Assembly (NCBI RefSeq): GCF_001429605.1
Contig: NZ_LMSS01000006.1
Coordinates: forward strand, 269,256-333,255
DNA: 64,000 nucleotides
Source: Phycicoccus sp. Soil802
GTDB taxonomy: Bacteria > Actinomycetota > Actinomycetes > Actinomycetales > Dermatophilaceae
Direction of reading: 5' to 3'
Part shown: piece after piece, positions 47,415 through 57,373 of the stretch
Position numbering within the stretch: position 1 is the first letter of the stretch
Layout of the letters: the number at the start of each line of letters is the position of its first letter
The notes under the pieces: generated by a model
The model's input: the letters and a program-made list of their open reading frames with translations, nothing else
What the model was told of the DNA's origin: nothing
Databases searched by the model: none
Position numbers and translations under genes: made by a program

Positions 47415-48245
47415 TCAGTCCTCGGTGAGCAGGTCGCGCAAGCGGGCGGCCGGCCGGCCGGTGAGCCGCGGCACGGCGTCCGAGACAGTGGCGACCTCCC
47501 CCGCGGCGATGGCGGTGTAGGTGGACACCCACGCGTCGACCTGCCAGTCGGGCGCACCGTAGGACGCCCGTGAGGCGTACGCCTCCTCCAGCGTCTCGTC
47601 GAGGAAGCGCGTGGGGGTGCCGGTCACCTCCGTGATGACCGCCGCCGCCTCGGCCAGCGTGAGGGCCTCGGGTCCGGTGAGGTCGTATGCCGCGCCGGCG
47701 TGCGCGGGGGGATCGGCCAGCACCACGGCGGCCACCGCCGCGACGTCGGCGCGGGCCACGGCAGCCACCCGTCCGTCACCGGCGGGACCGCGGATCACGC
47801 CGTCCTGGGCCATCAGCGGCAGGAAGTCGGCGTAGAAGCTGTCGCGCAGGAACGTGAAGCCCAGCCCCGCCTCGCGGATCGCCTGCTCGGTGGCCCAGTG
47901 GTCGCGACCCAGGGTGAAGGTGCAGTCGGGGGCAGCTCCCTGGAACGAGGTGTAGACGACGTGCCGCACCCCGGCCCGCGCCGCAGCTGCGACGAAGGAC
48001 CGGTGCTGCTCGAGGCGGTCGGCCGCCTCGGACGCCGAGACCATGAGCAGCGTGTCGACCCCGGCCAGCGCGCGGGCAGCACCCTCGGGGTCGGCGAAGT
48101 CGCACGGCCGCACCTCGTCGCGCGGACCGGCGGTGACCTTCGACGGGGTCCTCGCCAGCAGCACCAGGGGCTGTCCGGTGTCGGGGAGCAGCTCGCGGAC
48201 CCGACGTCCCACGTGGCCGGTCACACCGGTGAGTCCGATCGTCAT
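47415..48245 (-). CDS. NmrA-like NAD(P)H-binding oxidoreductase (QOR2-like)
   Basis: 276 residues. The N-terminal atypical SDR motif is IGLTGVTGHVGRRV. The family segment VSASEAADRLEQHRSFVAAAARAGVRHVVYTSF follows, and there is no YxxxK catalytic pair. Such proteins are quinone reductases or NADPH sensors. The start overlaps the GNAT stop (ATGA), but TACGCT also ends 6 nt before the ATG inside the GNAT 3' end, giving a probable internal promoter. Confidence 0.87.
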   Translation of the reverse strand: MTIGLTGVTGHVGRRVRELLPDTGQPLVLLARTPSKVTAGPRDEVRPCDFADPEGAARALAGVDTLLMVSASEAADRLEQHRSFVAAAARAGVRHVVYTSFQGAAPDCTFTLGRDHWATEQAIREAGLGFTFLRDSFYADFLPLMAQDGVIRGPAGDGRVAAVARADVAAVAAVVLADPPAHAGAAYDLTGPEALTLAEAAAVITEVTGTPTRFLDETLEEAYASRASYGAPDWQVDAWVSTYTAIAAGEVATVSDAVPRLTGRPAARLRDLLTED

Positions 48246-48775
48246 GGCTCGAGCGTAGACAGCGGCTCGGGTTGCTGCGCGGTCAGGTCGAGGGTCATGA
48301 AGACGCTGAACTCGTCGTCGAGGTACGGACCGAAGGGCCCGCACGTCGTGAAGCCGTACGCGGCATACATCGTGCGCGCGGGGGCGAACTCGGCCGGTGA
48401 GCCGGTCTCGAGGCTCAGCCGGGCGTAGCCGCGCCGGCGCGCCTCGGCCACCACGTGGTCGAGCAGCGCGGCGGCGACCCCGCGCCGGCGATGGGCCGCT
48501 GCGGTACGCATCGACTTGAGCTCCCCGTGGGAAGGGTCGAGCTCCCGCAGCGCGGCGCAGCCGAGCACCTCGGCGCCGTCCCAGAGGCTCCAGAAGGTCA
48601 GGTCGGGCGTCCGCAGGCGGTCGAGGTCGAGGGCGTGCACGCTGTCGGGCGGTGAGTAGCGCCGCATGTCCGCCAGGTGCTCCGTGAGGAGGGCGGCAAC
48701 CTGGGGCGTCTCGAGCCCGCCGAGCCGGATCTCCACCGGGTCGGGCAGGCTAGGCGGCAAAGGCCGCGAGCTCAC
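48242..48775 (-). CDS. GNAT-family N-acetyltransferase
   Basis: 177 residues with one GNAT fold: LGCAALRELDPSHGELKSMR, the acetyl-CoA loop AHRRRGVAAALLDHVV and YAAYGFTTCGPF. It resembles small amino-acid or peptide acetylases (YhbS/RimI-like); the substrate is unknown. The GTG start at 48775 overlaps the 3' end of hflX by 26 nt, suggesting coupling; an inner GTG at 48733 is possible. Confidence 0.83.
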   Translation of the reverse strand: MSSRPLPPSLPDPVEIRLGGLETPQVAALLTEHLADMRRYSPPDSVHALDLDRLRTPDLTFWSLWDGAEVLGCAALRELDPSHGELKSMRTAAAHRRRGVAAALLDHVVAEARRRGYARLSLETGSPAEFAPARTMYAAYGFTTCGPFGPYLDDEFSVFMTLDLTAQQPEPLSTLEP

Positions 48776-50201
48776 CGGCCAGGTCGGCGTGCACCCGGGC
48801 CTTCACCAGCGTGCCAGTGCCGGTGTGCTCGCTGGAGAGCACCTCGGCCTCCTGGTGCAACCGGCTGACGAGGTCGCCACGGTCGTAGGGCACCAGCACC
48901 TCGACGTCGATGGTGGGACGCGGCAGCTCCTCGGCGATCAGGGTCCGCAGCTCCTCGATCCCGGCGCCGGTGCGGGCCGAGACCACGATCGAGTGCTTCT
49001 CGTGCCGCTGGATCCGGTCGAGCACCTCGGGGTCCGCGGCATCCGCCTTGTTGACGACGATGACCTCGCGCACCGAGGCGGCGTCGACATCGGCGAGGAC
49101 GGCCCGCACGGCGCTGATCTGGCCCTCGGGGTCGGGGTGCGAGCCGTCGACGACGTGCAGCAGCAGGTCGGCGTCGCCCACCTCCTCCAGGGTCGAGCGG
49201 AAGGCCTCGACCAGCTGGGTCGGGAGCTGGCGCACGAACCCGACGGTGTCGGCCAGCGTGTAGAGGCGGCCGTCCTCGGTCTCGGCGCGGCGCACGGTGG
49301 GGTCGAGGGTGGCGAACAGCTGGTTCTCGACGAGCACGCCGGCGCCGGTGAGCCGGTTGAGCAGCGACGACTTGCCGGCGTTGGTGTAGCCGGCGATCGC
49401 GACGCTCGGCACCTCGTTGGCCTTGCGGGAGAGCCGACGGGTGTCCCGGCTCGTCTTCATCTCCTTGATCTCGCGGCGGAGCTTGGCCATCCGGGTGTTG
49501 ATCCGCCGACGGTCCAGCTCGATCTTGGTCTCACCCGGACCACGCGAGCCCATTCCCTGGCCACCTGCAGCCTGACCACCGGCCTGCCGGGACATCGACT
49601 CACCCCAGCCACGAAGGCGCGGCAGGAGGTACTGGAGCTGGGCCAGCTCGACCTGCGCCTTGCCCTCCTTGGACTTCGCGTGCTGGGCGAAGATGTCGAG
49701 GATCAGGGCGGTGCGGTCGATGACCTTGACCTTGACGACGTCCTCGAGCGCGCGCCGCTGGCTGGGCGTGAGCTCGGTGTCGCAGATGACGGTGTCGGCG
49801 CCCTCTGCGATGACGATGTCGCGCAGCTCGACCGCCTTGCCAGAGCCCAGGTAGGTGCCCGTGTCGGGCTTGGCCCGGCGCTGGACCAGGCCGGCGAGCA
49901 CGGTGGAGCCCGCGGTCTCGGCCAAGGCCGCGAGCTCGCGCATCGAGTTGTCGGCGTCCTCGGCCGTGCCCTCGGTCCAGACCGCGGCGAGCACCACGCG
50001 CTCGAGGCGCAGCTGGCGGTACTCGACCTCGGTGATGTCCTCGAGCTCGGTGGACAGCCCCGCGACGCGGCGCAGGGCAGCGCGGTCCTCGCGGTCGTAC
50101 TGGTCGCCGTCGTAGCCGGCCCCGTCGCGGGGGAGGAACTCGTCCTCGCTCGCCAGGGCGGTGGCCTTCAGGTCAAAGATGTCTGATCGCTTCAGTGTCA
50201 T
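48750..50201 (-). CDS. hflX: Ribosome-associated GTPase HflX
   Basis: 483 residues. N-terminal HflX domain (VLAGLVQRRAKPDTGTYLGSGKA), a glycine-rich linker ending SRGPGETKIELDRR, then the G domain: G1 GYTNAGKSS, G3 DTVGF, G4 NKAD. It splits ribosomes under stress. GAGGGG lies 3-8 nt before the ATG. It belongs to the miaA-dapF-hflX neighbourhood, here with a plus-strand methyltransferase between dapF and hflX. Confidence 0.95.
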   Translation of the reverse strand: MTLKRSDIFDLKATALASEDEFLPRDGAGYDGDQYDREDRAALRRVAGLSTELEDITEVEYRQLRLERVVLAAVWTEGTAEDADNSMRELAALAETAGSTVLAGLVQRRAKPDTGTYLGSGKAVELRDIVIAEGADTVICDTELTPSQRRALEDVVKVKVIDRTALILDIFAQHAKSKEGKAQVELAQLQYLLPRLRGWGESMSRQAGGQAAGGQGMGSRGPGETKIELDRRRINTRMAKLRREIKEMKTSRDTRRLSRKANEVPSVAIAGYTNAGKSSLLNRLTGAGVLVENQLFATLDPTVRRAETEDGRLYTLADTVGFVRQLPTQLVEAFRSTLEEVGDADLLLHVVDGSHPDPEGQISAVRAVLADVDAASVREVIVVNKADAADPEVLDRIQRHEKHSIVVSARTGAGIEELRTLIAEELPRPTIDVEVLVPYDRGDLVSRLHQEAEVLSSEHTGTGTLVKARVHADLAGELAAFAA

Positions 50202-50331
50202 GTCCCCTCAAGAATCTCACCCTTTCAACCACCGCGGCGACCACTTTTAGTCCACGACCACCACACGAGGCACACCTGGAGCATCGACCACCGCGACTCA
50301 CTACGGTCCGCTCCGTCTACCGTTGGCCCCG

Positions 50332-50952
50332 ATGAGCACGCAGGATCACTACTTCACGGCCGAGCCGGCCAGCCCCGCCCAGCAGCGCACGATCACCGTG
50401 CGCCTCGCTGGACGGACCGTCGAGGTGCGCTCGGCCGCCGGCATCTTCAGCCCCGGCGGCGTCGACCAGGGCACGGCGGTGCTGCTGCGGCACGCCCCCG
50501 CACCACCCGCGTCGGGCACCCTCCTCGACCTCGGCTGTGGCTGGGGCCCGATCGCCCTCACCCTCGCGCTCCGGTCCCCGGAGGCCACCGTGTATGCCGT
50601 GGACGTCAACGAGCGGGCGCTCGACCTGCTCCGCAGCACGGCGGCGTCGCTGGGACTCGACCGGCTGCACGCGAGCCAGCCGGACGGCATACCCGAGGAC
50701 GTGCGGTTCGACGCCATCTGGTCGAACCCGCCCATCCGGGTCGGCAAGGCGGTGCTGCACGAGCTGATGCTCACCTGGCTCCCCCGGCTGGCGCCGGGCG
50801 GCGTCGCGCACCTCGTGGTGCAGAAGAACCTCGGCTCCGACTCGCTGCAACGCTGGCTGGGTGAGCAGCTCGACCCCGCCACGTATGCGGTGTCCCGGTT
50901 CGCCTCGGACAAGGGTTTCCGGATCCTCGAGGTGCGTCGCTCCGCCAGCTAG
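50332..50952 (+). CDS. RsmC/RlmG-like methyltransferase
   Basis: 206 residues. SAM motif LLDLGCGWGPIALTLA and catalytic-loop motif WSNPPIR, typical of small-domain rRNA guanine-N2 methyltransferases (MTS domain). It lacks the N-terminal half found in E. coli RsmC. TACCGT lies 8 nt upstream of the ATG. The stop codon overlaps the dapF stop codon within CTAG (50949-50952), so the two convergent genes have no spacer. Confidence 0.88.
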   Translation: MSTQDHYFTAEPASPAQQRTITVRLAGRTVEVRSAAGIFSPGGVDQGTAVLLRHAPAPPASGTLLDLGCGWGPIALTLALRSPEATVYAVDVNERALDLLRSTAASLGLDRLHASQPDGIPEDVRFDAIWSNPPIRVGKAVLHELMLTWLPRLAPGGVAHLVVQKNLGSDSLQRWLGEQLDPATYAVSRFASDKGFRILEVRRSAS

Positions 50953-51812
50953 ACCAGGTCGGTGGTGCCGTCGGCGACGAGGACGGCCGGACCGGCCAGC
51001 TCGACCTCCTGGCCGGGCAGCGCGCGCACCCGCAGTCGCCCGCCCGGCACGTCGACGGTCCACGTGTCGGTGACGTCGCCGGCCCAGAACCGCGTGGCCA
51101 GTGCGGCGGCAGCCGCCCCGGTCCCACAGGAGCGGGTCTCCCCCACCCCCCGCTCGTGCACCCGCATGCGGACGTGACCAGCCCCCATCGGCCGGACGAA
51201 CTCGACGTTCGTGCCGTACTCCGGCAGTGGGTTCACGACCGGGGGCAGGTGCAGGTCGAGGGAGTCGAGGTCGACGGCCTCAGGCAGGGCCACGACGGTG
51301 TGCGGGTTGCCCAGGTCGAGGGTCAACGCCGAGAGCGGCTCGTGGCGCTCGAGGTGGACCAGCGCGTCGAAGCCTTCCTCGTCGGCGATGGCCTGCTGGG
51401 CGAGGCGCCACGGACCGAGGTTGACCGCGATCAGCTCCGGTGACTCGAACCGCACCACCTTGGTGCCGGCCCGCGTCGCGATGGCGAACTCGTCGGCGGT
51501 CTCCAGGCCCTCGCGCCGCAGGTAGGTCGCGAAGACCCGCGTGCCGTTGCCGCACATCTCGGCGACGCTGCCGTCGGCGTTGTGGTAGTCCATGAACCAG
51601 CGCGCGCCGGCTGCCTGGGCGAGCACGCCGGGCTCGGTGGCGAGCGCCGTCGGGACGACCCGGATCACGCCGTCGCCGCCGATGCCGGCTCGCCGGTCGG
51701 CGAGCAGCGCCACCTGCTGAGCCGAGAGGTCGCGGACGCCCTCGAGGTCCGGCACGAGGACGAAGTCGTTCTCGGTGCCGTGGCCCTTGGTGAAGGCGGT
51801 CTGGTCAGCCAT
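50949..51812 (-). CDS. dapF: Diaminopimelate epimerase
   Basis: Interconverts LL- and meso-diaminopimelate for peptidoglycan and lysine. 287 residues in two mirror domains, each with a catalytic cysteine: MCGNGTRVF and TRSCGTGAAAAA. The ATG at 51812 overlaps the miaA end by 8 nt; a start three residues upstream is less likely. It is part of the miaB-def-miaA-dapF run. Confidence 0.96.
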   Translation of the reverse strand: MADQTAFTKGHGTENDFVLVPDLEGVRDLSAQQVALLADRRAGIGGDGVIRVVPTALATEPGVLAQAAGARWFMDYHNADGSVAEMCGNGTRVFATYLRREGLETADEFAIATRAGTKVVRFESPELIAVNLGPWRLAQQAIADEEGFDALVHLERHEPLSALTLDLGNPHTVVALPEAVDLDSLDLHLPPVVNPLPEYGTNVEFVRPMGAGHVRMRVHERGVGETRSCGTGAAAAALATRFWAGDVTDTWTVDVPGGRLRVRALPGQEVELAGPAVLVADGTTDLV

Positions 51813-52737
51813 GCGCACCATTGTCCCTGATGGCAGCCTGCACCACCTCCACCGCCTGCTCCGCCAGGTCCGGGGCGAGGGCGTCGAGCCAGGTGACGCG
51901 GGGGTCCGGGTTGAACCAGGACTCCTGGCGACGGACCAGCCGGCGGGTCAGTGCGGTGGTCTCGTCCTGGGCCTGCTCGGTCGTCATCGTGCCGTCGAGC
52001 TCGGCGAGCGCCTGCGCGTAGCCCAGTGCCCTCGACGCCGTCCGCCCCCTCCGCAGCCCCAGCGTCTCCAGGTGCCGCACCTCCTCGAGCAGCCCTTGCT
52101 CCCACATGCGTCGCACCCGCGTGGCCACTCTCACATCGAGCACCGCGCGCGGCATCCGCAGCCCCAGCACCACGGTCGGCTGCAGGGAGGTGCGGGTCGG
52201 CATGGTGGCCGAGAACGGCCGCCCGGTCAGCTCGATGACCTCGAGCGCGCGGACGATGCGGCGCGTGTTGCCGGGCTCGATCGCCGCCGCGGCGGCAGGG
52301 TCGAGGTCGCGCAGTCGCGTGCCCAGCTCCGCCGGACCGACCTCCTCGGCCTCGCGCTCGAGCCGGGACCGGACCTCGGGATCGGTCGGCGGGATCTCGA
52401 GCACGTCGAGCGCCGCCCGGACGTAGAGTCCCGAGCCCCCCGCCAGGATCGGGTGGCGCCCCCGCCCCTGGATGGCCGCGAGGTCCGCGCGCGCCGCCAC
52501 CTGGTAGGCGGCCACGCTGGCCTCGGCCACGACGTCGAGCACGTCCAGCTGGTGGTGCGGTATGCCGCGTCGCTGGGCCGGCGGCACCTTTGCGGTGCCG
52601 ATGTCCATGCCCCGGTAGAGCTGGCTCGCATCAGCGCCGACGACCTCCCCGCCCAGGGCCTCGGCGAGGTCGAGCGCGAGGTCGGACTTGCCCGTGGCGG
52701 TGGGACCGACGACGCCGACGACCAATGGCGTCGTCAT
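51805..52737 (-). CDS. miaA: tRNA dimethylallyltransferase
   Basis: Adds a dimethylallyl group to A37 of tRNAs reading UNN codons; MiaB then methylthiolates the same base. 310 residues. Walker-type GPTATGKSDLALDLA, DASQLYRGMDIGTAK (catalytic Asp/Thr region) and the C-terminal RRLVRRQESWFNPD. One Ile is encoded by the very rare ATA, within a CGGCATAC motif copy. It follows def by 18 nt. Confidence 0.96.
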   Translation of the reverse strand: MTTPLVVGVVGPTATGKSDLALDLAEALGGEVVGADASQLYRGMDIGTAKVPPAQRRGIPHHQLDVLDVVAEASVAAYQVAARADLAAIQGRGRHPILAGGSGLYVRAALDVLEIPPTDPEVRSRLEREAEEVGPAELGTRLRDLDPAAAAAIEPGNTRRIVRALEVIELTGRPFSATMPTRTSLQPTVVLGLRMPRAVLDVRVATRVRRMWEQGLLEEVRHLETLGLRRGRTASRALGYAQALAELDGTMTTEQAQDETTALTRRLVRRQESWFNPDPRVTWLDALAPDLAEQAVEVVQAAIRDNGAHG

Positions 52738-52755
52738 GGGTGGGAGGTCACCGGC

Positions 52756-53355
52756 TCAGAGGTCGTGCTCGTGGTCGTGGTCGTCGTGGCCGAACGGGTC
52801 GGGGTCCACACCCGGGAGCCACGAGAAGCCGGGCTTGCCCCAGCCCTGGTTCTTGACCGCCTTGCGGGCCTTCTTGCCCCACCGGTCGTTGAGCCGGTCG
52901 ATGTAGAGGAAGCCGTTGAGGTGGTCGTACTCGTGCTGCATGCACCGGGCGAACCAGCCGCTCGCCTCGAACGACAGCTCGCCGCCGTCGACGTCGAACC
53001 CCGTGACGGTGGCCCGGTCACCACGCTTGAGCGGGAAGCTCTCGCCCGGCACCGACAGGCAGCCCTCGGCCTCGTCGTGCGGGTCGGGCTCGTCGACCGA
53101 CGGCTTCGTCGCGGTGACGTAGGGGTTGACGATGACTCCGCGCGCGGGCACCCCGTCGTCGTTGTCCATCTGCCAGGTGAAGACCCGCAGCCCGACGCCG
53201 ATCTGGGGCGCGGCCAGGCCCACACCGTGGGCAGCGTCCATGGTCTCGAACATGTCCGTGACCAGGCCGCGCAGGTCGTCGTCGAACTTCTCCACCGGTT
53301 CGGCGCGACGGTGGAGCACGGGCTCCCCGGTGATGACGATGGGGCGAACTGTCAT
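52756..53355 (-). CDS. def: Peptide deformylase with His/Asp tail
   Basis: Removes the N-formyl group from nascent proteins. 199 residues. All three motifs are intact: GVGLAAPQIG, EGCLSVPGE and QHEYDHLNG (Cys and two His bind the metal). The C-terminus ends in HDDHDHEHDL, a metal-rich tail not needed by the enzyme core. It is inserted between miaB and miaA. Actinobacteria usually have several def genes; this may not be the housekeeping copy. Confidence 0.95.
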   Translation of the reverse strand: MTVRPIVITGEPVLHRRAEPVEKFDDDLRGLVTDMFETMDAAHGVGLAAPQIGVGLRVFTWQMDNDDGVPARGVIVNPYVTATKPSVDEPDPHDEAEGCLSVPGESFPLKRGDRATVTGFDVDGGELSFEASGWFARCMQHEYDHLNGFLYIDRLNDRWGKKARKAVKNQGWGKPGFSWLPGVDPDPFGHDDHDHEHDL

Positions 53356-53389
53356 GCGCCGGAGTCTTTCAGATCACCCGCAGCCTGGT

Positions 53390-54922
53390 TCACCCGCACG
53401 ACGTGGCTGGCGGTGCCACCGGTCGCCCCACCCCCGGCATGCCCAGCGCCACCGCCGGCTTGCCGGGGACCGGTGCATCCTGCAGCGCCGCCCACGCGTC
53501 GCCGCCCGGGGTGCGACGCACCGCGTAGGTGCCTCCACCGAGCGCCGCGTCGGCCACCAGGTGATGTGGGGCGCCGTAGGTGACCCCGACCGTCACCAGG
53601 TCACCCGGTCGCGGGCGCTCGGCCCCGTCGGGCACCGCGAAGTGGACCAGCCGGTTGTCCCGCGCCCGTCCCGACAGGCGGTGGGTCTCGGTGTCCTTGC
53701 GGCCCTCGCCGGTGGCCACCAGCACCTCGACGTCACGACCCTCGACGGTGCGGTTCTCGGCCCAGGAGATCTCCTCCTGGGCAGCGAGCAGTCGTTCGTA
53801 CCGCTCCTGCACGACGGCCTTCGGCAGCTGGTCGGGCATCGTCGCGGCGGGCGTGCCCGCGCGGATGGAGTACTGGAAGGTGAAGGCGCTCGCGAAGCGC
53901 GACGCGCGGACCACCCGCAGGGTCTCCGCGAAGTCGGCCTCGGTCTCGCCCGGGAACCCGACGATGATGTCGGTGGTGATCGCGGCGTCCGGGATCTGCT
54001 CGCGGACGCGGTCGATGATCCCGAGGAACTTGTCACTGCGGTAGGACCGCCGCATCGCCTTGAGCACCCGGTCGGAGCCCGACTGCAGCGGCATGTGCAG
54101 GCTCGGCATGACGTTGGGCGTCTCGGCCATGGCGGCGATGACGTCGTCGGTGAAGGCGGCCGGGTGCGGGCTGGTGAAGCGCACCCGCTCCAGCCCGTCG
54201 ATGTCGCCACAGGCCCGCAGCAGCTTGCCGAACGCCAGGCGGTCGCCGAACTCGACGCCGTAGGTGTTGACGTTCTGGCCGAGCAGGGTCACCTCGACGA
54301 CTCCCTGCTGCACGAGCGCCTCGACCTCGGCCAGCACGTCGCCGGGGCGTCGGTCGGCCTCCTTGCCGCGCAGGCTCGGCACGATGCAGAACGTGCAGGT
54401 GTTGTTGCAGCCCACCGAGATCGACACCCAGCCGGCGTAGGCCGAGTCACGTCGGGTCGGCAGCGTGCTCGGGAAGACCTCGAGGCTCTCCAGGATCTCG
54501 ACCTCGGCGCGCCGGTTGTGGCGGGCTCGGTCGAGCAGGGCCGGCAGGCTGCCGATGTTGTTGGTGCCGAAGACGACGTCCACCCAGGGTGCCCGCTGCA
54601 CGATCGTCGCGCGGTCCTTCTGGGCCATGCAGCCGCCCACGGCGATCTGCATGTCGGGGTTCCGCGTCTTGGCCGGCCGCAGCTGGCCGAGGTTGCCGTA
54701 GAGCTTGTTGTCGGCGTTCTCCCGCACCGCGCAGGTGTTGAAGACCACCACATCGGCCGCCTCCGGCCGCGCGCCCGCGGGCAGGCTGTTGACGTCGACG
54801 TACCCGGCCGTCTCGAGCAGCCCGGCGAGGCGCTCGGAGTCGTGCACGTTCATCTGGCACCCGTGGGTGCGGACGTCGTAGGTCTTGGCAGCGCTCTGGG
54901 GCGCGGTGGCGTGCGTCGTCAT
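53390..54922 (-). CDS. miaB: tRNA-2-methylthio-N6-dimethylallyladenosine synthase
   Basis: Radical SAM enzyme with two 4Fe-4S clusters that adds methylthio to i6A37. 510 residues. UPF0004 domain cysteines lie in [15 protein letters not shown] and VGGCMAQ. The radical-SAM motif is [14 protein letters not shown]-terminal TRAM domain follows, then about 40 extra residues. ATG at 54922 is used; a GTG 10 codons upstream is an alternative. It pairs functionally with miaA two genes on. Confidence 0.95.
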   Translation of the reverse strand: MTTHATAPQSAAKTYDVRTHGCQMNVHDSERLAGLLETAGYVDVNSLPAGARPEAADVVVFNTCAVRENADNKLYGNLGQLRPAKTRNPDMQIAVGGCMAQKDRATIVQRAPWVDVVFGTNNIGSLPALLDRARHNRRAEVEILESLEVFPSTLPTRRDSAYAGWVSISVGCNNTCTFCIVPSLRGKEADRRPGDVLAEVEALVQQGVVEVTLLGQNVNTYGVEFGDRLAFGKLLRACGDIDGLERVRFTSPHPAAFTDDVIAAMAETPNVMPSLHMPLQSGSDRVLKAMRRSYRSDKFLGIIDRVREQIPDAAITTDIIVGFPGETEADFAETLRVVRASRFASAFTFQYSIRAGTPAATMPDQLPKAVVQERYERLLAAQEEISWAENRTVEGRDVEVLVATGEGRKDTETHRLSGRARDNRLVHFAVPDGAERPRPGDLVTVGVTYGAPHHLVADAALGGGTYAVRRTPGGDAWAALQDAPVPGKPAVALGMPGVGRPVAPPATSCG

Positions 54923-54956
54923 GGCATCGCCAAGGGTACGTGGTGCGGGCACCGGC

Positions 54957-55592
54957 TCAGTCGCGCTGGTGCTCGGGGGCGGCGTGGATGGCCTCTCGGA
55001 TCACGGCCATCGACAGCTCGGGCGGGTAACCCTTGCGCGCCAGCATGCCGGCCAGCCGCCGCTTCTGCACCAGCGGCTCCAGCCCGTGCATGGACCGGAG
55101 CTTCTTGGCGACGAGCTGGGCGGCTCGGTCGCGCTCGGCCTCGGGGTCGATCTGGTCGAGGGTCGCCTTGGCCGTCTCGTCGTCCACGCCCTTGGTGCGC
55201 AGCTCGCGCGCCAGCGCCCGCTTGGCCAGCCCCCGACCGGCCTGCTGGGAGCGCACCAGCATCCCCGCGTAGGCCTCGTCGTCGACCAGCCCCACGTCGG
55301 TCATCCGGTCGAGCACCGCCTCGGCGACGTCGTCGGAGCAGTTGCGGGTGCGCAGCTTGTCGCGCAGCTGCTGGCGGCTCTTGGGTGACAGGGCCAGCTG
55401 GCGCAGCACGATCTGGCGCGCCACGTCGTAGGCGTCCGGCTCACCGTCGCGGGTCTGCAGGTCGGCCTCGGGGTCGCCGGGGATCGGCTGCCACGCCTCG
55501 GGTCGCGACCTCGCCGGCGCGGCCGAGGACCCACCCGTCGCGGCCAGGGCAGCCTCCATGGCTGCCCTGGCCGCGTCGTGTCGATCAGTCAT
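54957..55592 (-). CDS. recX: Regulatory protein RecX
   Basis: 211 residues. Three-helix RecX repeats from about 60 on ([46 protein letters not shown]). It binds and limits RecA filaments. It starts 27 nt after recA and is co-transcribed under the SOS box. The 55-residue N-terminal extension is poorly conserved. Confidence 0.94.
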   Translation of the reverse strand: MTDRHDAARAAMEAALAATGGSSAAPARSRPEAWQPIPGDPEADLQTRDGEPDAYDVARQIVLRQLALSPKSRQQLRDKLRTRNCSDDVAEAVLDRMTDVGLVDDEAYAGMLVRSQQAGRGLAKRALARELRTKGVDDETAKATLDQIDPEAERDRAAQLVAKKLRSMHGLEPLVQKRRLAGMLARKGYPPELSMAVIREAIHAAPEHQRD

Positions 55593-55619
55593 GTCAGTCG
55601 GTCAATCGGTGGGTACGAC

Positions 55620-56684
55620 TCAGAACTCGACCGGGACCTCGGGCACCGCTGCCTCCGCCGGCTTGTCGACCTGCGGCCCGATGCCGAGCTTCTCCTTGAT
55701 CTTCTTCTCGATCTCGTTGCCGAGGTCGGGGTTGTCCTTGAGGAACTGCCGGGCGTTCTCCTTGCCCTGCCCGAGCTGGTCGCCCTCGTAGGTGTACCAA
55801 GCGCCGGCCTTGCGGACGAAGCCCTGCTCGACCCCCATGTCGATCAGGCCACCCTCACGGGAGATGCCCTGCCCGTAGAGGATGTCGAACTCGGCCTGCT
55901 TGAACGGCGGGGCCACCTTGTTCTTGACGACCTTGACCCTGGTGCGGTTGCCGACCGGGTCGCTGCCGTCCTTGAGGGTCTCGATGCGACGCACGTCCAG
56001 GCGCACCGAGGCGTAGAACTTCAGCGCCTTGCCACCCGTGGTGGTCTCCGGCGAGCCGAACATGACGCCGATCTTCTCGCGGAGCTGGTTGATGAAGATC
56101 GCCGTGGTGCCGGTGGTGTTGAGCGCACCGGTGAGCTTGCGCAGCGCCTGCGACATCAGCCGCGCCTGCAGACCCACGTGGCTGTCACCCATCTCGCCCT
56201 CGATCTCGGCGCGCGGCACGAGCGCGGCCACCGAGTCGATGACGATGATGTCGATGGCGCCGGACCGGATCAGCATGTCGGCGATCTCGAGCGCCTGCTC
56301 ACCGGTGTCGGGCTGGCTGACCAGCAGGGCGTCGGTGTCGACGCCCAGCTTCTTGGCGTAGTCGGGGTCGAGGGCGTGCTCCGCGTCGATGAACGCCGCG
56401 ATGCCACCGGCGCGCTGGGCGCTGGCCACGGCGTGGAGTGCCACGGTCGTCTTGCCCGAGGACTCCGGGCCGTAGATCTCGACGACCCGGCCCCGCGGGA
56501 GGCCGCCGATGCCGAGCGCCACGTCGAGGGCGATCGAGCCGGTCGGGATCACGTCGATCGGGGGTCGGACGTCGTCGCCGAGCCGCATGACCGCGCCCTT
56601 GCCGAACGACTTCTCGATCTGCCCCATCACGCTGTCGAGGGACTTTGCCTTCTGGTCCACCGTTGCGGAGTTCGCTCCAGACAT
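55620..56684 (-). CDS. recA: Recombinase RecA
   Basis: 354 residues. Walker [10 protein letters not shown], an intact core ([18 protein letters not shown] loop 2 region) and a short acidic-poor C-terminus. No intein. It forms filaments for strand exchange and triggers LexA cleavage. I prefer ATG 56684 ([12 protein letters not shown]). ATG at 56696 abuts AAGGA too closely and GTG at 56693 is intermediate, so the first four residues are uncertain. The leader to the SOS box is about 170 nt. Confidence 0.97.
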   Translation of the reverse strand: MSGANSATVDQKAKSLDSVMGQIEKSFGKGAVMRLGDDVRPPIDVIPTGSIALDVALGIGGLPRGRVVEIYGPESSGKTTVALHAVASAQRAGGIAAFIDAEHALDPDYAKKLGVDTDALLVSQPDTGEQALEIADMLIRSGAIDIIVIDSVAALVPRAEIEGEMGDSHVGLQARLMSQALRKLTGALNTTGTTAIFINQLREKIGVMFGSPETTTGGKALKFYASVRLDVRRIETLKDGSDPVGNRTRVKVVKNKVAPPFKQAEFDILYGQGISREGGLIDMGVEQGFVRKAGAWYTYEGDQLGQGKENARQFLKDNPDLGNEIEKKIKEKLGIGPQVDKPAEAAVPEVPVEF

Positions 56685-56833
56685 CTTGGCCACCATTCCT
56701 TCTTTCTTTCGAGTCGGGCGCGCCTGCCTTCGACCCTCGGGCAGCTGCTCTGCTTAGGGTCAGACGCTAGGTGTCGGCACCGACAGCCGTCCGGGTCGCT
56801 CGCACGACCTGTGGACGGTGGCTCTGTGGCAGT

Positions 56834-56869
56834 TCCACCTGGGGATGAACCTACCGAACACCTGTTCGA
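56834..56869 (-). promoter_or_regulatory. recA promoter with LexA (SOS) box
   Basis: CGAACACCTGTTCG (56855-56868) is a near-perfect actinobacterial/Gram-positive SOS box (CGAAC-N4-GTTCG). On the minus strand TAGGTT follows at once, a -10 that LexA would occlude. Confidence 0.92.
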
Positions 56870-56905
56870 AATCCGGCATCCGACACGCGACACGCCGCGA
56901 CCGAG

Positions 56906-57373
56906 CTAGCCCCGGCCCGACCGGCGCATCGGCGTGTGCGGGATGCCGTCGTCGAGGAAGCCACGGCCGCTGGGAGCGAAGCCGAACGCGGCATACCAGT
57001 CCACGAGGTGCGACTGCGCGTCGAGCACCACGGTCCGGTCCCCGGCCAGGTCCAGGGCGGCCCGCACGAGGCGCGCGGCGAGCCCCTGGCCGCGCGCCGA
57101 CAGCACCGTGGCGACCCGGCCGATGCGCAGCGCGTCGCCGTCGTCGAGCAGCCGCAGTGTCGCCACCGGCACACCGTCCTGCTCGACCCACAGGTGTCGG
57201 GTCAGCGGTTCGAGGTCACGGCCGTCGAGGTCGAGGTAGGGACAGTCCTGCTCCACCACGAAGACCTCCGACCGCAGCGCCCAGAGCCGGTAGGCGGTCA
57301 GCGGGTCGAGGTCGGCGAACCCGGCCGTCCGGACGTCAGGGTCCGAGCCCCGGTCCCCGGTCGACGACGTCAT
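56906..57373 (-). CDS. ElaA-like GNAT acetyltransferase
   Basis: 155 residues. The ElaA pattern LTAYRLWALRSEVFVVEQDCPYLDLDGRD is followed by the GNAT loop VLSARGQGLAARLV and YAAFGFAPSGRGFLDDGIPH. The target is unknown. It overlaps the ABC permease gene by ATGA, so it is the last gene of the transporter operon. Confidence 0.9.
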   Translation of the reverse strand: MTSSTGDRGSDPDVRTAGFADLDPLTAYRLWALRSEVFVVEQDCPYLDLDGRDLEPLTRHLWVEQDGVPVATLRLLDDGDALRIGRVATVLSARGQGLAARLVRAALDLAGDRTVVLDAQSHLVDWYAAFGFAPSGRGFLDDGIPHTPMRRSGRG

